A DNA stretch of 64,000 nucleotides, taken from contig NZ_JAQQPS010000001.1 of NCBI RefSeq assembly GCF_036688685.1, positions 1-64,000 of the forward strand, in the 5' to 3' direction. The notes below the pieces were generated by a model, which saw only the letters and a list, made by a program, of their open reading frames with translations, was not told the DNA's origin and searched no databases. The position numbers were made by a program, and so were the translations under genes. Origin of the DNA: JALYUM01 sp036688685. Lineage in GTDB: Bacteria; Pseudomonadota; Gammaproteobacteria; Burkholderiales; Burkholderiaceae_D. Of the stretch, positions 8,803-16,598 are shown one piece after another (within the stretch, counting starts at the first letter, position 1; each line of letters opens with the position of its first letter).

Positions 8803-10011
8803 TTATTTATTGGCAGCTGGCGCGGCGGCTGCGACGGCGGCCGGCGCGGCGGCGGCCGGCGGAGTCCACTGCACCGGTTTTACGGGCGTGCCTGGCGGCA
8901 GCATTTGCAGCTTCTGGAAGCCGTCGACCATCACGTTTTCGCCTTCTTTCAGGCCGGACAGGACAACCCAGTTCGACCCCTTCTGCGAACCGATGGTGAT
9001 CGTGCGCGGGGTGATCTTGCCATCGGCGGATACCACCGACAGGGTATCGCCCTGGTTGCTGCGGGTGACAGCCTGTTGCGGGACCAGGATGCCGGCTGGC
9101 AGTTCAGCCTGCGACAGGCGCACGCGCACGTACTGGCCCGGCAGGATCTGGTTGTCCGGGTTCTCGACCTGGGCGCGCAGGTTGACCTGGCCGGTGGTCG
9201 GGTCGACCGTCATGTCCGAGAACAGCAGCTTGCCCTTGCGCGCATATTCGGTGCCGTCGTCCAGCAGCACGGTGACGGGAATGGCGGACGATTTGCTGCC
9301 GGCGTTCTTGCGCAATTTTTGCAGTTCGGCGGCGGACTGGGTGATGTTCAGATACATGCTGCTGGTTTGCTGGATCAGCGCCAGTTGGGTCGCTTCGCTG
9401 GCCGAAACCAGGGCGCCCTCGGTGACCAGGGCGCGCCCGATGCGCCCGGAAATCGGCGCCTGCACGCTGGCATAGCCCGAATTGATCTGGGCAATGCGCA
9501 CTTGCGCCTTGGCGTTGGCCACGTCGGCTTCGCCTTGCTTCTGGGCGGCGACCACGTTCACATATTCCTGCTTGGACACGGCATTCGCGGCCACCAGCGG
9601 CTTGTAGCGGTCGGCCTGGGCTTGTTGCTGGGCCAGGTTGGCCTGGGCTTTGCCGAGTTCAGCCTGCGCACTGTTCAACTGGGCCTGATACGGTTCCGGA
9701 TCGATCTGGAACAGTGACTGGCCCTGCTTGACTTCACTGCCTTCTTCGAACAGGCGCTTGAGCACCACGCCGTTCACGCGCGCGCGCACCTGGGCCACGC
9801 GGATCGCTTCGGCGCGCGCTGGCAATTCGGTTTCCAGGGCAATCGGCTCGACCTTGGTGGTGATCACGCCCACTTCAGGCTGGGGCATCTTGGCGCCGGC
9901 GCCAGGCCCGGCGGCATCTTTTTTGTCGCCACAAGCGCTCAGCAGGGCGATGACGGCAATGCTGGCCGCCGCGATTTTTGTCAGAGAAAGGGGAGATTTG
10001 GACAAGCGCAT
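8803..10011 (-). CDS. RND efflux periplasmic adaptor (AcrA/MexA family)
   Basis: Membrane-fusion protein of 402 residues bridging pump and channel. It has a lipoprotein signal peptide (VIALLSACGDKK, acylated Cys near residue 27). A split biotinyl-lipoyl domain begins at RVRARVNGVVLKRLFEEGSE and returns at YASVQAPISGRIGRALVTEG, flanking a helical hairpin rich in Gln and Ala. The beta-barrel and membrane-proximal domains follow. The tail, after residue 375, is an Ala/Pro-rich low-complexity stretch. It is the first gene of the operon and is divergent from the TetR gene at 10158, with about 150 bp between them holding the likely shared operator. Confidence 0.95.
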   Translation of the reverse strand: MRLSKSPLSLTKIAAASIAVIALLSACGDKKDAAGPGAGAKMPQPEVGVITTKVEPIALETELPARAEAIRVAQVRARVNGVVLKRLFEEGSEVKQGQSLFQIDPEPYQAQLNSAQAELGKAQANLAQQQAQADRYKPLVAANAVSKQEYVNVVAAQKQGEADVANAKAQVRIAQINSGYASVQAPISGRIGRALVTEGALVSASEATQLALIQQTSSMYLNITQSAAELQKLRKNAGSKSSAIPVTVLLDDGTEYARKGKLLFSDMTVDPTTGQVNLRAQVENPDNQILPGQYVRVRLSQAELPAGILVPQQAVTRSNQGDTLSVVSADGKITPRTITIGSQKGSNWVVLSGLKEGENVMVDGFQKLQMLPPGTPVKPVQWTPPAAAAPAAVAAAAPAANK

Positions 10012-10103
10012 TACGGGAAATCCTTCAGTTTATAACGAAGCATCAGCGCCGTCCGCCGTTGGGGCGGGGCGCTGTCGTCGCGGGCTTTTGTGAATTTCGG
10101 GAT

Positions 10104-10121
10104 ATACTATCACGAGTGTAT
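10104..10121. promoter_or_regulatory. Candidate TetR operator between efflux operon and its regulator
   Basis: An 18-bp imperfect palindrome, ATACTATCACGAGTGTAT, lies between the divergent adaptor and TetR genes. Its half-sites match at 6 of 8 positions. The sequence resembles the AcrR/TtgR-type operators known from similar loci (TACA..TGTA-like arms). Binding by the adjacent regulator is inferred from position and symmetry, not shown. Confidence 0.55.
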
Positions 10122-10157
10122 GTTTATAGTTGCAAGCAATCAAAGTTTGGAGTAACG

Positions 10158-10775
10158 ATGGCCCGCAGGACGAAGGAAGATGCAGCGGCCACCCGCGACA
10201 GCATCCTGGATGCAGCTGAACAGTTATTTGTCCGGCAAGGTGTCTCCCGTACGACGTTGCAGCATATCGCAAGCGCCGCCGGGGTGACGCGCGGTGCGAT
10301 TTACTGGCATTTTGACGATAAGGCGGTGCTGTTCAACGCCATGATGGACCGCGCCAAGTTGCCAATGCGCGCTGCGCTGGACGAATTGACGGCGTCCAAT
10401 GGCGATGATCCTCTCGCAGAGTTACACCAGTATTGCATGCGCGTTTTATCGGAAACGGTGAGCAATCCGCAGGCGCGCCGGGTGTTTGAAATTGCCGTGC
10501 TGAAAATGGAATTTGTCGACGAGCTCGACGCCGTGCGGGCGCGCCGCACCGAGCACATGGCCGAATGGATGGCGCTGGCCGAAAGCCGGGTCGCCTCGGC
10601 GCTGGCGCGCGGCCAGGTGCGCCCCGACGTCAACCCGCGCACGCTGGCGCTGGGCCTGTGGGTCATCATCGATGGCTTGATCCGCAACTGGCTGTTCGAT
10701 CCGCAGGCCTTCGATCTGGAACAATTAGGGCGGGCATTGATTACGCCGCAGATTGCAGCGATCAGAGTGGGGTGA
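10158..10775 (+). CDS. TetR-family repressor of the efflux operon (AcrR/TtgR-like)
   Basis: Regulator of 205 residues. The N-terminal HTH is complete: MARRTKEDAAATRDSILDAA then the recognition region TTLQHIASAAGVTRGAIYWH and FDDKAVLFNAM, which is the AcrR/MexZ/TtgR-type signature. A helical ligand-binding domain follows. The start at 10158 has GGAGTAACG just upstream; the open frame extends 60 codons further 5' but that part carries the operator and is not protein-like. It is divergent from the RND operon, and the usual logic would be autorepression plus pump repression released by drugs. Its 3' end overlaps the convergent amidase gene by 14 bases. Confidence 0.92.
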   Translation: MARRTKEDAAATRDSILDAAEQLFVRQGVSRTTLQHIASAAGVTRGAIYWHFDDKAVLFNAMMDRAKLPMRAALDELTASNGDDPLAELHQYCMRVLSETVSNPQARRVFEIAVLKMEFVDELDAVRARRTEHMAEWMALAESRVASALARGQVRPDVNPRTLALGLWVIIDGLIRNWLFDPQAFDLEQLGRALITPQIAAIRVG

Positions 10776-11571
10776 GTTGCTTCACGCTCATCGGTGTATC
10801 GAGCAAGCCGGCCGATTCGGCATCCATCTCGCCGTCGATCTTCAACGGCCGGTATCTGGTCTGGTAAGCAATCAGGACGTTCCGGCTGGCCTCGCTCCAC
10901 ACCCCGTCCTGCGGCACCACGTAACCGATTGCCGCCAGTTTTTTCTGGAACCACGCCGCATCCGGCAGCTGGCCGCCAAAGCCGCGCGCCTTATCGGCGG
11001 CTAGCTGGCGATCCGGCCACGCCACCAGACCTGCATCGACCAGCCGCTGCCACGGAAACAGCGCGCCGGGATCCTGCTTGCGTTGCGGCGCCACGTCGCT
11101 ATGGCCGAGGATGTTTTCCGGGGCGATATGGTGGCGCTTGACGATGTCGGCAATCAGGGGCAGCAGGACCGCCATTTGCGCGTCGGGAAAGGCGAACCAC
11201 TGCTTGCCACCGGGGCCGTCGATCCAGCCGCGGTTGACGATCTCGATACCGATCGAGGTATTGTTGATGGCGCGGTCGGCCTTCCAGCCGCCGCCCAAGC
11301 CGGCATGCCAGGCATTCCGGCTTTCATCGACCAGGCCGTAGATCTTCGGTTGCGCACCGTCGGTGACGAGGTAGTGGATACTGGCGCGCACGTCGGTTTG
11401 ACCCGTGAACTCCTTGAGCGATGCCTGGTTGTCGAACACGGTGTAGTGCAGGACCAGATACTTCACGCGACTGTCCTGGTCGCGTGTCGTATACGTCCGG
11501 TCGACCGCCGGCCCGCTGCTGCAACTGGCCAACAGGAACAATCCAATCAGTGTGGCCAGGTGCTTCTGCAT
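10762..11571 (-). CDS. amiD: N-acetylmuramoyl-L-alanine amidase, AmiD-like lipoprotein
   Basis: Lipoprotein amidase of 269 residues. It has a signal peptide with lipobox (FLLASCSS, Cys near residue 17), then an amidase_2 domain: first zinc ligand in YLVLHYTVFD, the IGIEIVNRG strand, and second and third ligands in LGHSDVAPQRKQDPGALFPW. The C-terminal third (about residues 190-265) is a peptidoglycan-binding domain. Order and motifs match Escherichia coli AmiD, which cleaves the MurNAc-L-Ala bond, including anhydro-muropeptides, from the outer-membrane side. It is 17 bases behind the transaldolase gene and probably the last gene of an msrC-tal-amiD transcript. Confidence 0.9.
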   Translation of the reverse strand: MQKHLATLIGLFLLASCSSGPAVDRTYTTRDQDSRVKYLVLHYTVFDNQASLKEFTGQTDVRASIHYLVTDGAQPKIYGLVDESRNAWHAGLGGGWKADRAINNTSIGIEIVNRGWIDGPGGKQWFAFPDAQMAVLLPLIADIVKRHHIAPENILGHSDVAPQRKQDPGALFPWQRLVDAGLVAWPDRQLAADKARGFGGQLPDAAWFQKKLAAIGYVVPQDGVWSEASRNVLIAYQTRYRPLKIDGEMDAESAGLLDTPMSVKQLTPL

Positions 11572-11588
11572 GGTGTGCTTTCGTCGAA

Positions 11589-12518
11589 TTAACGCATGCC
11601 CGAGATGATCTGTTTCAGCTTGCCGGCATCGGCGCAGAAGGCGCGGATGCCCTCGGCCAGTTTTTCGGTGGCCATCGCGTCTTCGTTCATCATGAAGCGG
11701 AAGGTTTTTTCGTCGATACTCACGCGCTCGACCGGCGTGCCGCTACCGGCACTGAGCTTGCGCTCGATCGGGGCGTCTTTATCGGCCAGCTGCTGCAGCA
11801 AGTCCGGCGAAATGGTCAGCAAATCGCAGCCGGCCAGTTCCGTGATCTGGTCAATATTGCGGAAGCTCGCGCCCATCACTTCGGTCTGATAGCCGAATTT
11901 GCGGTAGTACTGGTAAATGCGTTTTACCGACAGCACGCCCGGATCCTGCGCGCCCGTGTAATCGATGCCGGTCGATTTTTTGTACCAGTCGTAGATGCGG
12001 CCGACGAAGGGGGAAATCAGTTTCACGTTCGCTTCGGCACAGGCGATCGCTTGCGGCAAGGCGAACAGCAGGGTCAGGTTGCAGTGGATACCTTCCTGTT
12101 CCAGGACTTCGGCGGCGCGGATGCCTTCCCAGGTCGCTGCGATCTTGATCAGCACGCGCTCGCGGGCGATGCCGGCCGCTTCGTACAGCGCGATCAATTC
12201 ACGGCCCTTGGCGATATTCGCGGCAGTGTCGAACGACAGGGCGGCGTCGATTTCGGTCGATACCCGGCCCGGGATGATTTTCAAAATTTCCACACCAAAC
12301 GCGATCAGCAATTTGTCGATCACGACGCCGGTCGATGCGCCCGCGTTGTCGCGCACGGCCTTGGCCAGCAGTGGCTTGTATTCTTCTTTCTGGACCGCTT
12401 TCAAAATCAGCGACGGGTTGGTGGTGGCGTCGCGCGGCGTGTAGGCCTGGATCGACTGGAAGTCGCCGGTATCGGCCACCACGGTGGTGAATTGCTTGAG
12501 TTGTTCGAGTTGGTTCAT
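11589..12518 (-). CDS. tal: Transaldolase
   Basis: Class I aldolase of 309 residues of the non-oxidative pentose phosphate pathway: sedoheptulose-7-P + glyceraldehyde-3-P to erythrose-4-P + fructose-6-P. Conserved blocks are ATTNPSLILKA near the N terminus, the Schiff-base lysine in RVLIKIAATWEGI, CNLTLLFALPQAIACAEA and the SPFVGRIYDWYK segment. The length equals that of TalB-type enzymes. It lies 23 bases after the fRMsr gene and 17 before amiD. It belongs functionally with zwf, pgi and rpiA further along, although no HexR-like box was seen in front of this transcript. Confidence 0.96.
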   Translation of the reverse strand: MNQLEQLKQFTTVVADTGDFQSIQAYTPRDATTNPSLILKAVQKEEYKPLLAKAVRDNAGASTGVVIDKLLIAFGVEILKIIPGRVSTEIDAALSFDTAANIAKGRELIALYEAAGIARERVLIKIAATWEGIRAAEVLEQEGIHCNLTLLFALPQAIACAEANVKLISPFVGRIYDWYKKSTGIDYTGAQDPGVLSVKRIYQYYRKFGYQTEVMGASFRNIDQITELAGCDLLTISPDLLQQLADKDAPIERKLSAGSGTPVERVSIDEKTFRFMMNEDAMATEKLAEGIRAFCADAGKLKQIISGMR

Positions 12519-12541
12519 CAGGTGTCTCGGTGATGGGTTAT

Positions 12542-13042
12542 TCAGGTGCAGTCGGTGGCGGCGAGGAAGGCACCGATCATGGCTTCCAGGCCGGCCTGGT
12601 CTGCCAGTGTAAAACGTTCCAGGGTAGGGCTGTCAATGTCAAATACGCCCACCAGTTTGCCATTCTGGACCAGCGGAATGACGATCTCGGCATTCGAGGC
12701 TGAATCGCAGGCGATGTGGCCGGGGAACGCGTGCACGTCGGGGACCAGGATGGTTGCGCGGGTCGAGGCTGCCGCGCCACAGACACCGCGTCCGAACGGA
12801 ATGCGCGCGCAGGCGACCTTGCCCTGGAACGGGCCGACCAGCAATTCCTCGCCGGTGCCAGCCTTGTTCGGGCGGGCCAGATAAAAGCCGGCCCAGTTCA
12901 GGTCGGCAATGGTGTCGTAGACGAAGGCGGAAAACTGGGAGGCGTTGGCGACCAGGTCACGTTCGCCTTCGAGAATGCTGGCCACTTGCTTGACTAACAT
13001 GGCGTAATCGGGACGGGCACTGGCTGCGGGCAGGATATGCAT
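12542..13042 (-). CDS. msrC: Free methionine-(R)-sulfoxide reductase (GAF-domain fRMsr)
   Basis: Cytoplasmic GAF-domain enzyme of 166 residues reducing free methionine-R-sulfoxide. All three cysteines of the family are present in the expected spacing: KVACARIPFGRGVCGAAA and HIACDSASNAEIVIPL. The downstream VGVFDIDSP strand is also conserved. A NWAGFYLARP motif occurs near residue 52, as in the E. coli protein. It is first in a probable three-gene minus-strand transcript with tal and amiD. Confidence 0.9.
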   Translation of the reverse strand: MHILPAASARPDYAMLVKQVASILEGERDLVANASQFSAFVYDTIADLNWAGFYLARPNKAGTGEELLVGPFQGKVACARIPFGRGVCGAAASTRATILVPDVHAFPGHIACDSASNAEIVIPLVQNGKLVGVFDIDSPTLERFTLADQAGLEAMIGAFLAATDCT

Positions 13043-13254
13043 GGATCTGGTGTGGTGGGCAAAAAAACCATTTTAGCCGATCTGCCTTGCCTTGATCCAT
13101 CGGGTTCGAGAGCGCGCCCGGTCCGCATGGCGAGCGCCAGCTGCGCGGCCTTGCACGCGCATGCCGTGCTAGTATTTATCGACCTGCAGGCGGTGGGAAA
13201 AGAGCGGCTTGCGAAGCGCTCGCGCAGGCGCCGGATTCAAGAGGGTGGCAAATT

Positions 13255-15477
13255 TTGGTCGAGCACAGAAACGCAACGCCGTACCAGCCGGCCACGGTAT
13301 GGCTGATCACCTGTTTGATCATCCTCGTGCTCGGCCTTGCCACGGGCGCCATCCTGTACCTCAGTTATGTGGATACCCAGCGCCAGCAGAAAAACAATCT
13401 GCTCAATATTGCCACCGCGCTGTCCGCGCAAACCGCGACCGTCGCCCAGGCAGTGAACCGCAACCTGCGCCAGGTGAACCGCATGTACCTCGCCCGCGAA
13501 GACCGAAAGTTGACGTTCGTTTTTCCGGCGCAAGAGCGCGACGCGCCCGACCCCTTGCTGATCGATGTGGTGCTGTATGACCTGCGTGGACAACTTGTCG
13601 GCTATTCCGTGCCAGCGCGCGCCAATGTCAGAGCGCAAGCGGCGCCGCTGCCGGGTAGCGCGGGCTTGTCGATCACGGATGTCGATCCCAAAACGGGAAC
13701 CAGCCTGATGCGCATCGAACGGCCCTTGCTCGATGATGATGGCAGCGTCATCGGGACCATCGTGGGCCGGCTCGACTCCACCAGGCTGGGCCGGCTGTAT
13801 TCGCTCATCAGCCTCGGTCGCGGCGGCTCGGTGACGCTGTTCCGGCGCGACGGTTTGCTGCTCATCCGCGGCCCGGCCTTTCCCGCCATGATCGGCCGCT
13901 CGTTTGGCAACACACCCTTGTTTACAAAGGTGTTGCCGGCGGCCGAGCGCGGCGTGTTCGAGGGTACCAGCCCGCTCGATGGCCAGGACAGATTGTATGG
14001 CTACGCGGCGGTCGAGGGTTTTCCGCTGTTGATCGTCACCGGGATGAACCGTGATGTCGCGATGGTAACCTGGTACGAGCGCCTCTGGATCTCGGTCATA
14101 TTCTATGCGCTGGTCTTGCTGGGCCTGGTCTACTTTGCCTGGCGCGTCAGCCGCGATGCGCGCGAACAGTCACGGCTGATCGCACGCATGGCTTATCTGG
14201 CCGATTACGATGCACTCACGGGCTTGCCGAACCAGCCGAGTTTCTGGCGCGGGTTCGAACAGGCCATCGAGCGCGCCGGCGCCGGGGGGTATTCGGTGGC
14301 GATTATCGTGCTGCAGCTCGAACGTCTGCATGAAATTATCGACTTGCTGGGGCAGGGCACGGGAAATCGTGCGCTGTCCACCGTGGGCGCCATTTTGGCG
14401 GGCCATCTCAGGCCCGGCGTCACGCTGGCGCGGGTGCGTGGCTCGGAATTCGCCTTTCTGGTGTCGTTGCATGAGCGCGGCATCGATCTTGCCGCCTATG
14501 CCACCACCTTGTTCGAGGCATTGTCGCACCCCGTTTCACTGGAACGGCGCGAGTTTTACCTGGCCCCTTTTTTTGGCATTGCCGTGTACCCGCAGGATGG
14601 TGGCAGCGCCGACGAGTTGTACCGCAGCGCACAAAGCGCCTCGCATCCCGGCGACAACGGCGCGCACGACGCCATCCAGTTTTATTCGGGCCATGTGCAG
14701 GTCGACATGAATTACCGCCTGGCGCTCGAGGCCGAGTTGCGCCAGGCGCTGGCGCGGGGCGAAATGCGGCTGGTGTTCCAGCCGAAGGTCACGGTCGCCG
14801 CCTCGCAGATCGTGGGTGTCGAGGCCTTGCTGCGCTGGACCAATAAGGTGCTGGGCGAGGTTTCTCCGGCCGACTTCATCCCGGTCGCCGAGCACTCAGG
14901 CTTGATCGTGTCGATCGGTGCCTGGGTGCTGGAAGAAGCTTGCCGCGTGCTGGCGCAATTGCAGCGCGCGTCAGCACGCCCATGCACGATGGCGGTCAAC
15001 CTGTCACCGCGCCAGCTGCACCAGAAAGACCTGCTCGACATGATCGAAGGCTGCATGCGCCGGCATGGCATCGGCAAGGACATGCTGGAACTGGAAATCA
15101 CGGAGACGGCGCTGATGAGCCGTGAGGATGTGGTCGATGTGCTGCTGCAGCGCATCCGCGACCTGGGCGTCACCTTGTCGATCGACGACTTCGGTACCGG
15201 CTATTCCAGCCTGGCCTACCTGAAAAGGTTTCCCGTCCAGCGCCTGAAGGTTGACCGGGCCTTCGTGCGCGACCTGGGACAGGACGACGACAGCGCCGTG
15301 ATTGCCATGTCCATCATGAACCTGGCGCGCGGCCTGCGCATGAAGGTGGTTGCCGAAGGCGTGGAAGATGCCGCGCAGCTGGCGATTCTGACGACCATGG
15401 GCTGCGACGAATACCAGGGGTTTTATTTCAGCCGTCCCATCGAGCAGGCCGCGCTGGAGGCTTTGCTGGCCGCCTAA
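13255..15477 (+). CDS. Membrane-bound c-di-GMP phosphodiesterase: sensor + degenerate GGDEF + EAL
   Basis: Protein of 740 residues. TM1 is at about residues 16-40, a periplasmic Cache-like sensor at about 45-275, TM2 at about 280-302, then a GGDEF-like domain at about 315-480 and an EAL domain at about 490-735. The diguanylate cyclase signature is degenerate (RGSEF in place of GGDEF), so this half is probably regulatory. The EAL half keeps VEALLRW, the DDFGTGYSSLAYLK loop, KVDRAFVRDL and AEGVED, so it should hydrolyse c-di-GMP. The start is a TTG at 13255 preceded by GAGGGTGGCAAA; no suitable ATG lies before TM1. Confidence 0.88.
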   Translation: MVEHRNATPYQPATVWLITCLIILVLGLATGAILYLSYVDTQRQQKNNLLNIATALSAQTATVAQAVNRNLRQVNRMYLAREDRKLTFVFPAQERDAPDPLLIDVVLYDLRGQLVGYSVPARANVRAQAAPLPGSAGLSITDVDPKTGTSLMRIERPLLDDDGSVIGTIVGRLDSTRLGRLYSLISLGRGGSVTLFRRDGLLLIRGPAFPAMIGRSFGNTPLFTKVLPAAERGVFEGTSPLDGQDRLYGYAAVEGFPLLIVTGMNRDVAMVTWYERLWISVIFYALVLLGLVYFAWRVSRDAREQSRLIARMAYLADYDALTGLPNQPSFWRGFEQAIERAGAGGYSVAIIVLQLERLHEIIDLLGQGTGNRALSTVGAILAGHLRPGVTLARVRGSEFAFLVSLHERGIDLAAYATTLFEALSHPVSLERREFYLAPFFGIAVYPQDGGSADELYRSAQSASHPGDNGAHDAIQFYSGHVQVDMNYRLALEAELRQALARGEMRLVFQPKVTVAASQIVGVEALLRWTNKVLGEVSPADFIPVAEHSGLIVSIGAWVLEEACRVLAQLQRASARPCTMAVNLSPRQLHQKDLLDMIEGCMRRHGIGKDMLELEITETALMSREDVVDVLLQRIRDLGVTLSIDDFGTGYSSLAYLKRFPVQRLKVDRAFVRDLGQDDDSAVIAMSIMNLARGLRMKVVAEGVEDAAQLAILTTMGCDEYQGFYFSRPIEQAALEALLAA

Positions 15478-15493
15478 AAGCCGCTGCGGCCGC

Positions 15494-16348
15494 TCAGCCG
15501 ATGAAGGAATCGAACTGCATGTCGAATTCCTGCAGCGCCTTCTGGGCATTCTGCATTTTCTTGCGGAACTCCGGGCCGCGCTGCAGCGCCAGGCCGACGG
15601 CCAGCACGTCGATGACGACCAGGTAAGCCAGGCGCGCCGAGATCGGCGTGTACGGATCGGTATTGAACACCAGGTCGATCGGGATGAGTACCGTGGCCAG
15701 GTCGGCCAGCGGCGTGCCGGACGGCGCCAGCACGATGATGTCGGCGCCGCCGCGGCGCGCCAGTTTCACCGACCGCACCAGTGCCGGGCTGTTGCCGCGC
15801 TGCGAGATGGCAACCACCGCGTCGCCTGCGCGCAACAGGGCGGCGGCAATGCTGTGGATGTTGGGGTCGGCGTAGGCGACGGTCGGTACACCCGAGCGGA
15901 AAAATTTGTGCTGGGCGTCGGCGGCGACGATGCCGGACGTGCCCTGGCCATAAAACTCGATCTTGTTGGCGCGCGCGAGAATGTCGAGGGCCGCCTGGAT
16001 GGTTTCAGGGTGCAGGTTGTTGCGCAGGTCGAGCAGGGTGTTGATGGAGCGGCTGCAGATTTTATTCACCAGGTCGGCGGCCAGGTCATCTTGCGATGGT
16101 TGCTCGCTGGCGCCGGGCAGCGCCAGCGCCAGGCCCTGCGCCAGTTTCAGCTTGAATTCGTGCCAGCCGTCGTAGCCGAGGGTACGGCAGAAGCGCACCA
16201 CCGTGGGTTCCGACACCTGCGCGCTTCTGGCGAGCGCGGTGATGTTCTGGCTGACGGTCGCCGATGGCTTTTCCAGCACGGCGATGGCGACCTTGCGCTC
16301 GGATTTGGAGAGCGAGTCGAGCTGGGTGCGGATGGAGTCAAGCAGCAC
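15494..16348 (-). CDS. hexR: RpiR-family regulator HexR
   Basis: Regulator of 284 residues with an N-terminal HTH_6 domain (ITALARSAQVSEPTVVRFCR, about residues 37-57) and a C-terminal SIS sugar-phosphate domain (GQGTSGIVAADAQHKFF; AISQRGNSPALVRSVKLA). HexR of Pseudomonas and other proteobacteria represses zwf, edd and related genes and is released by KDPG. Position next to zwf and HexR-like boxes at zwf, pgi and edd support the name. The start is the GTG at 16348, with AAGGACGTCCC just upstream, and gives the canonical beginning MLLDSIRTQLDSLSKSERKV. Confidence 0.9.
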   Translation of the reverse strand: MLLDSIRTQLDSLSKSERKVAIAVLEKPSATVSQNITALARSAQVSEPTVVRFCRTLGYDGWHEFKLKLAQGLALALPGASEQPSQDDLAADLVNKICSRSINTLLDLRNNLHPETIQAALDILARANKIEFYGQGTSGIVAADAQHKFFRSGVPTVAYADPNIHSIAAALLRAGDAVVAISQRGNSPALVRSVKLARRGGADIIVLAPSGTPLADLATVLIPIDLVFNTDPYTPISARLAYLVVIDVLAVGLALQRGPEFRKKMQNAQKALQEFDMQFDSFIG

Positions 16349-16377
16349 GGGACGTCCTTCTATCCACCACCATCAAG

Positions 16378-16470
16378 ACCGTCATCCCGGCGAAGGCCGG
16401 GACCCATATCACCTGACCGAAGTCGTGCTGCATGCATGCCATGGGTCCCCGCCTGCGCGGGGATGACGGT
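16378..16470. repeat. REP-type palindromic pair (copy A)
   Basis: Two GC-rich hairpins (TCCCGGCGAAGGCCGGGA at 16384-16401 and a GTCCCCGC..GCGGGGAT hairpin at 16445-16464) lie head to head. They are enclosed by outer arms ACCGTCATCCC (16378) and GGGATGACGGT (ending 16470). The same module recurs in the window near 35952, 37803 and 41938. It lies between hexR and zwf, in the 250-bp gap. Confidence 0.85.
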
Positions 16471-16560
16471 TTTAACGTTGACAGGAAAGGACGCATTGCT
16501 AGTCTTCAGGTAGTGGTGGAGCGGGAGTTTCGTGGTGCACAGCACCGCGCCTGCGAAACG

Positions 16561-16582
16561 GCCTGGCCTTGCAAGGCCAGGC
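16561..16582. repeat. Perfect 22-bp palindrome after zwf
   Basis: The two 11-base arms GCCTGGCCTTG and CAAGGCCAGGC are exact complements and could form a strong hairpin 16 bases after the zwf stop. No convincing T-run follows on the minus strand, so it may attenuate or protect the transcript rather than be a simple terminator. Confidence 0.6.
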
Positions 16583-16598
16583 TCCTTGCGCTCCTGAC

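Noticed and set aside
16360..16545. Small minus-strand frame with VIPAQAGTHGMHAA
   Set aside because: It is translation of REP copy A and not a gene.
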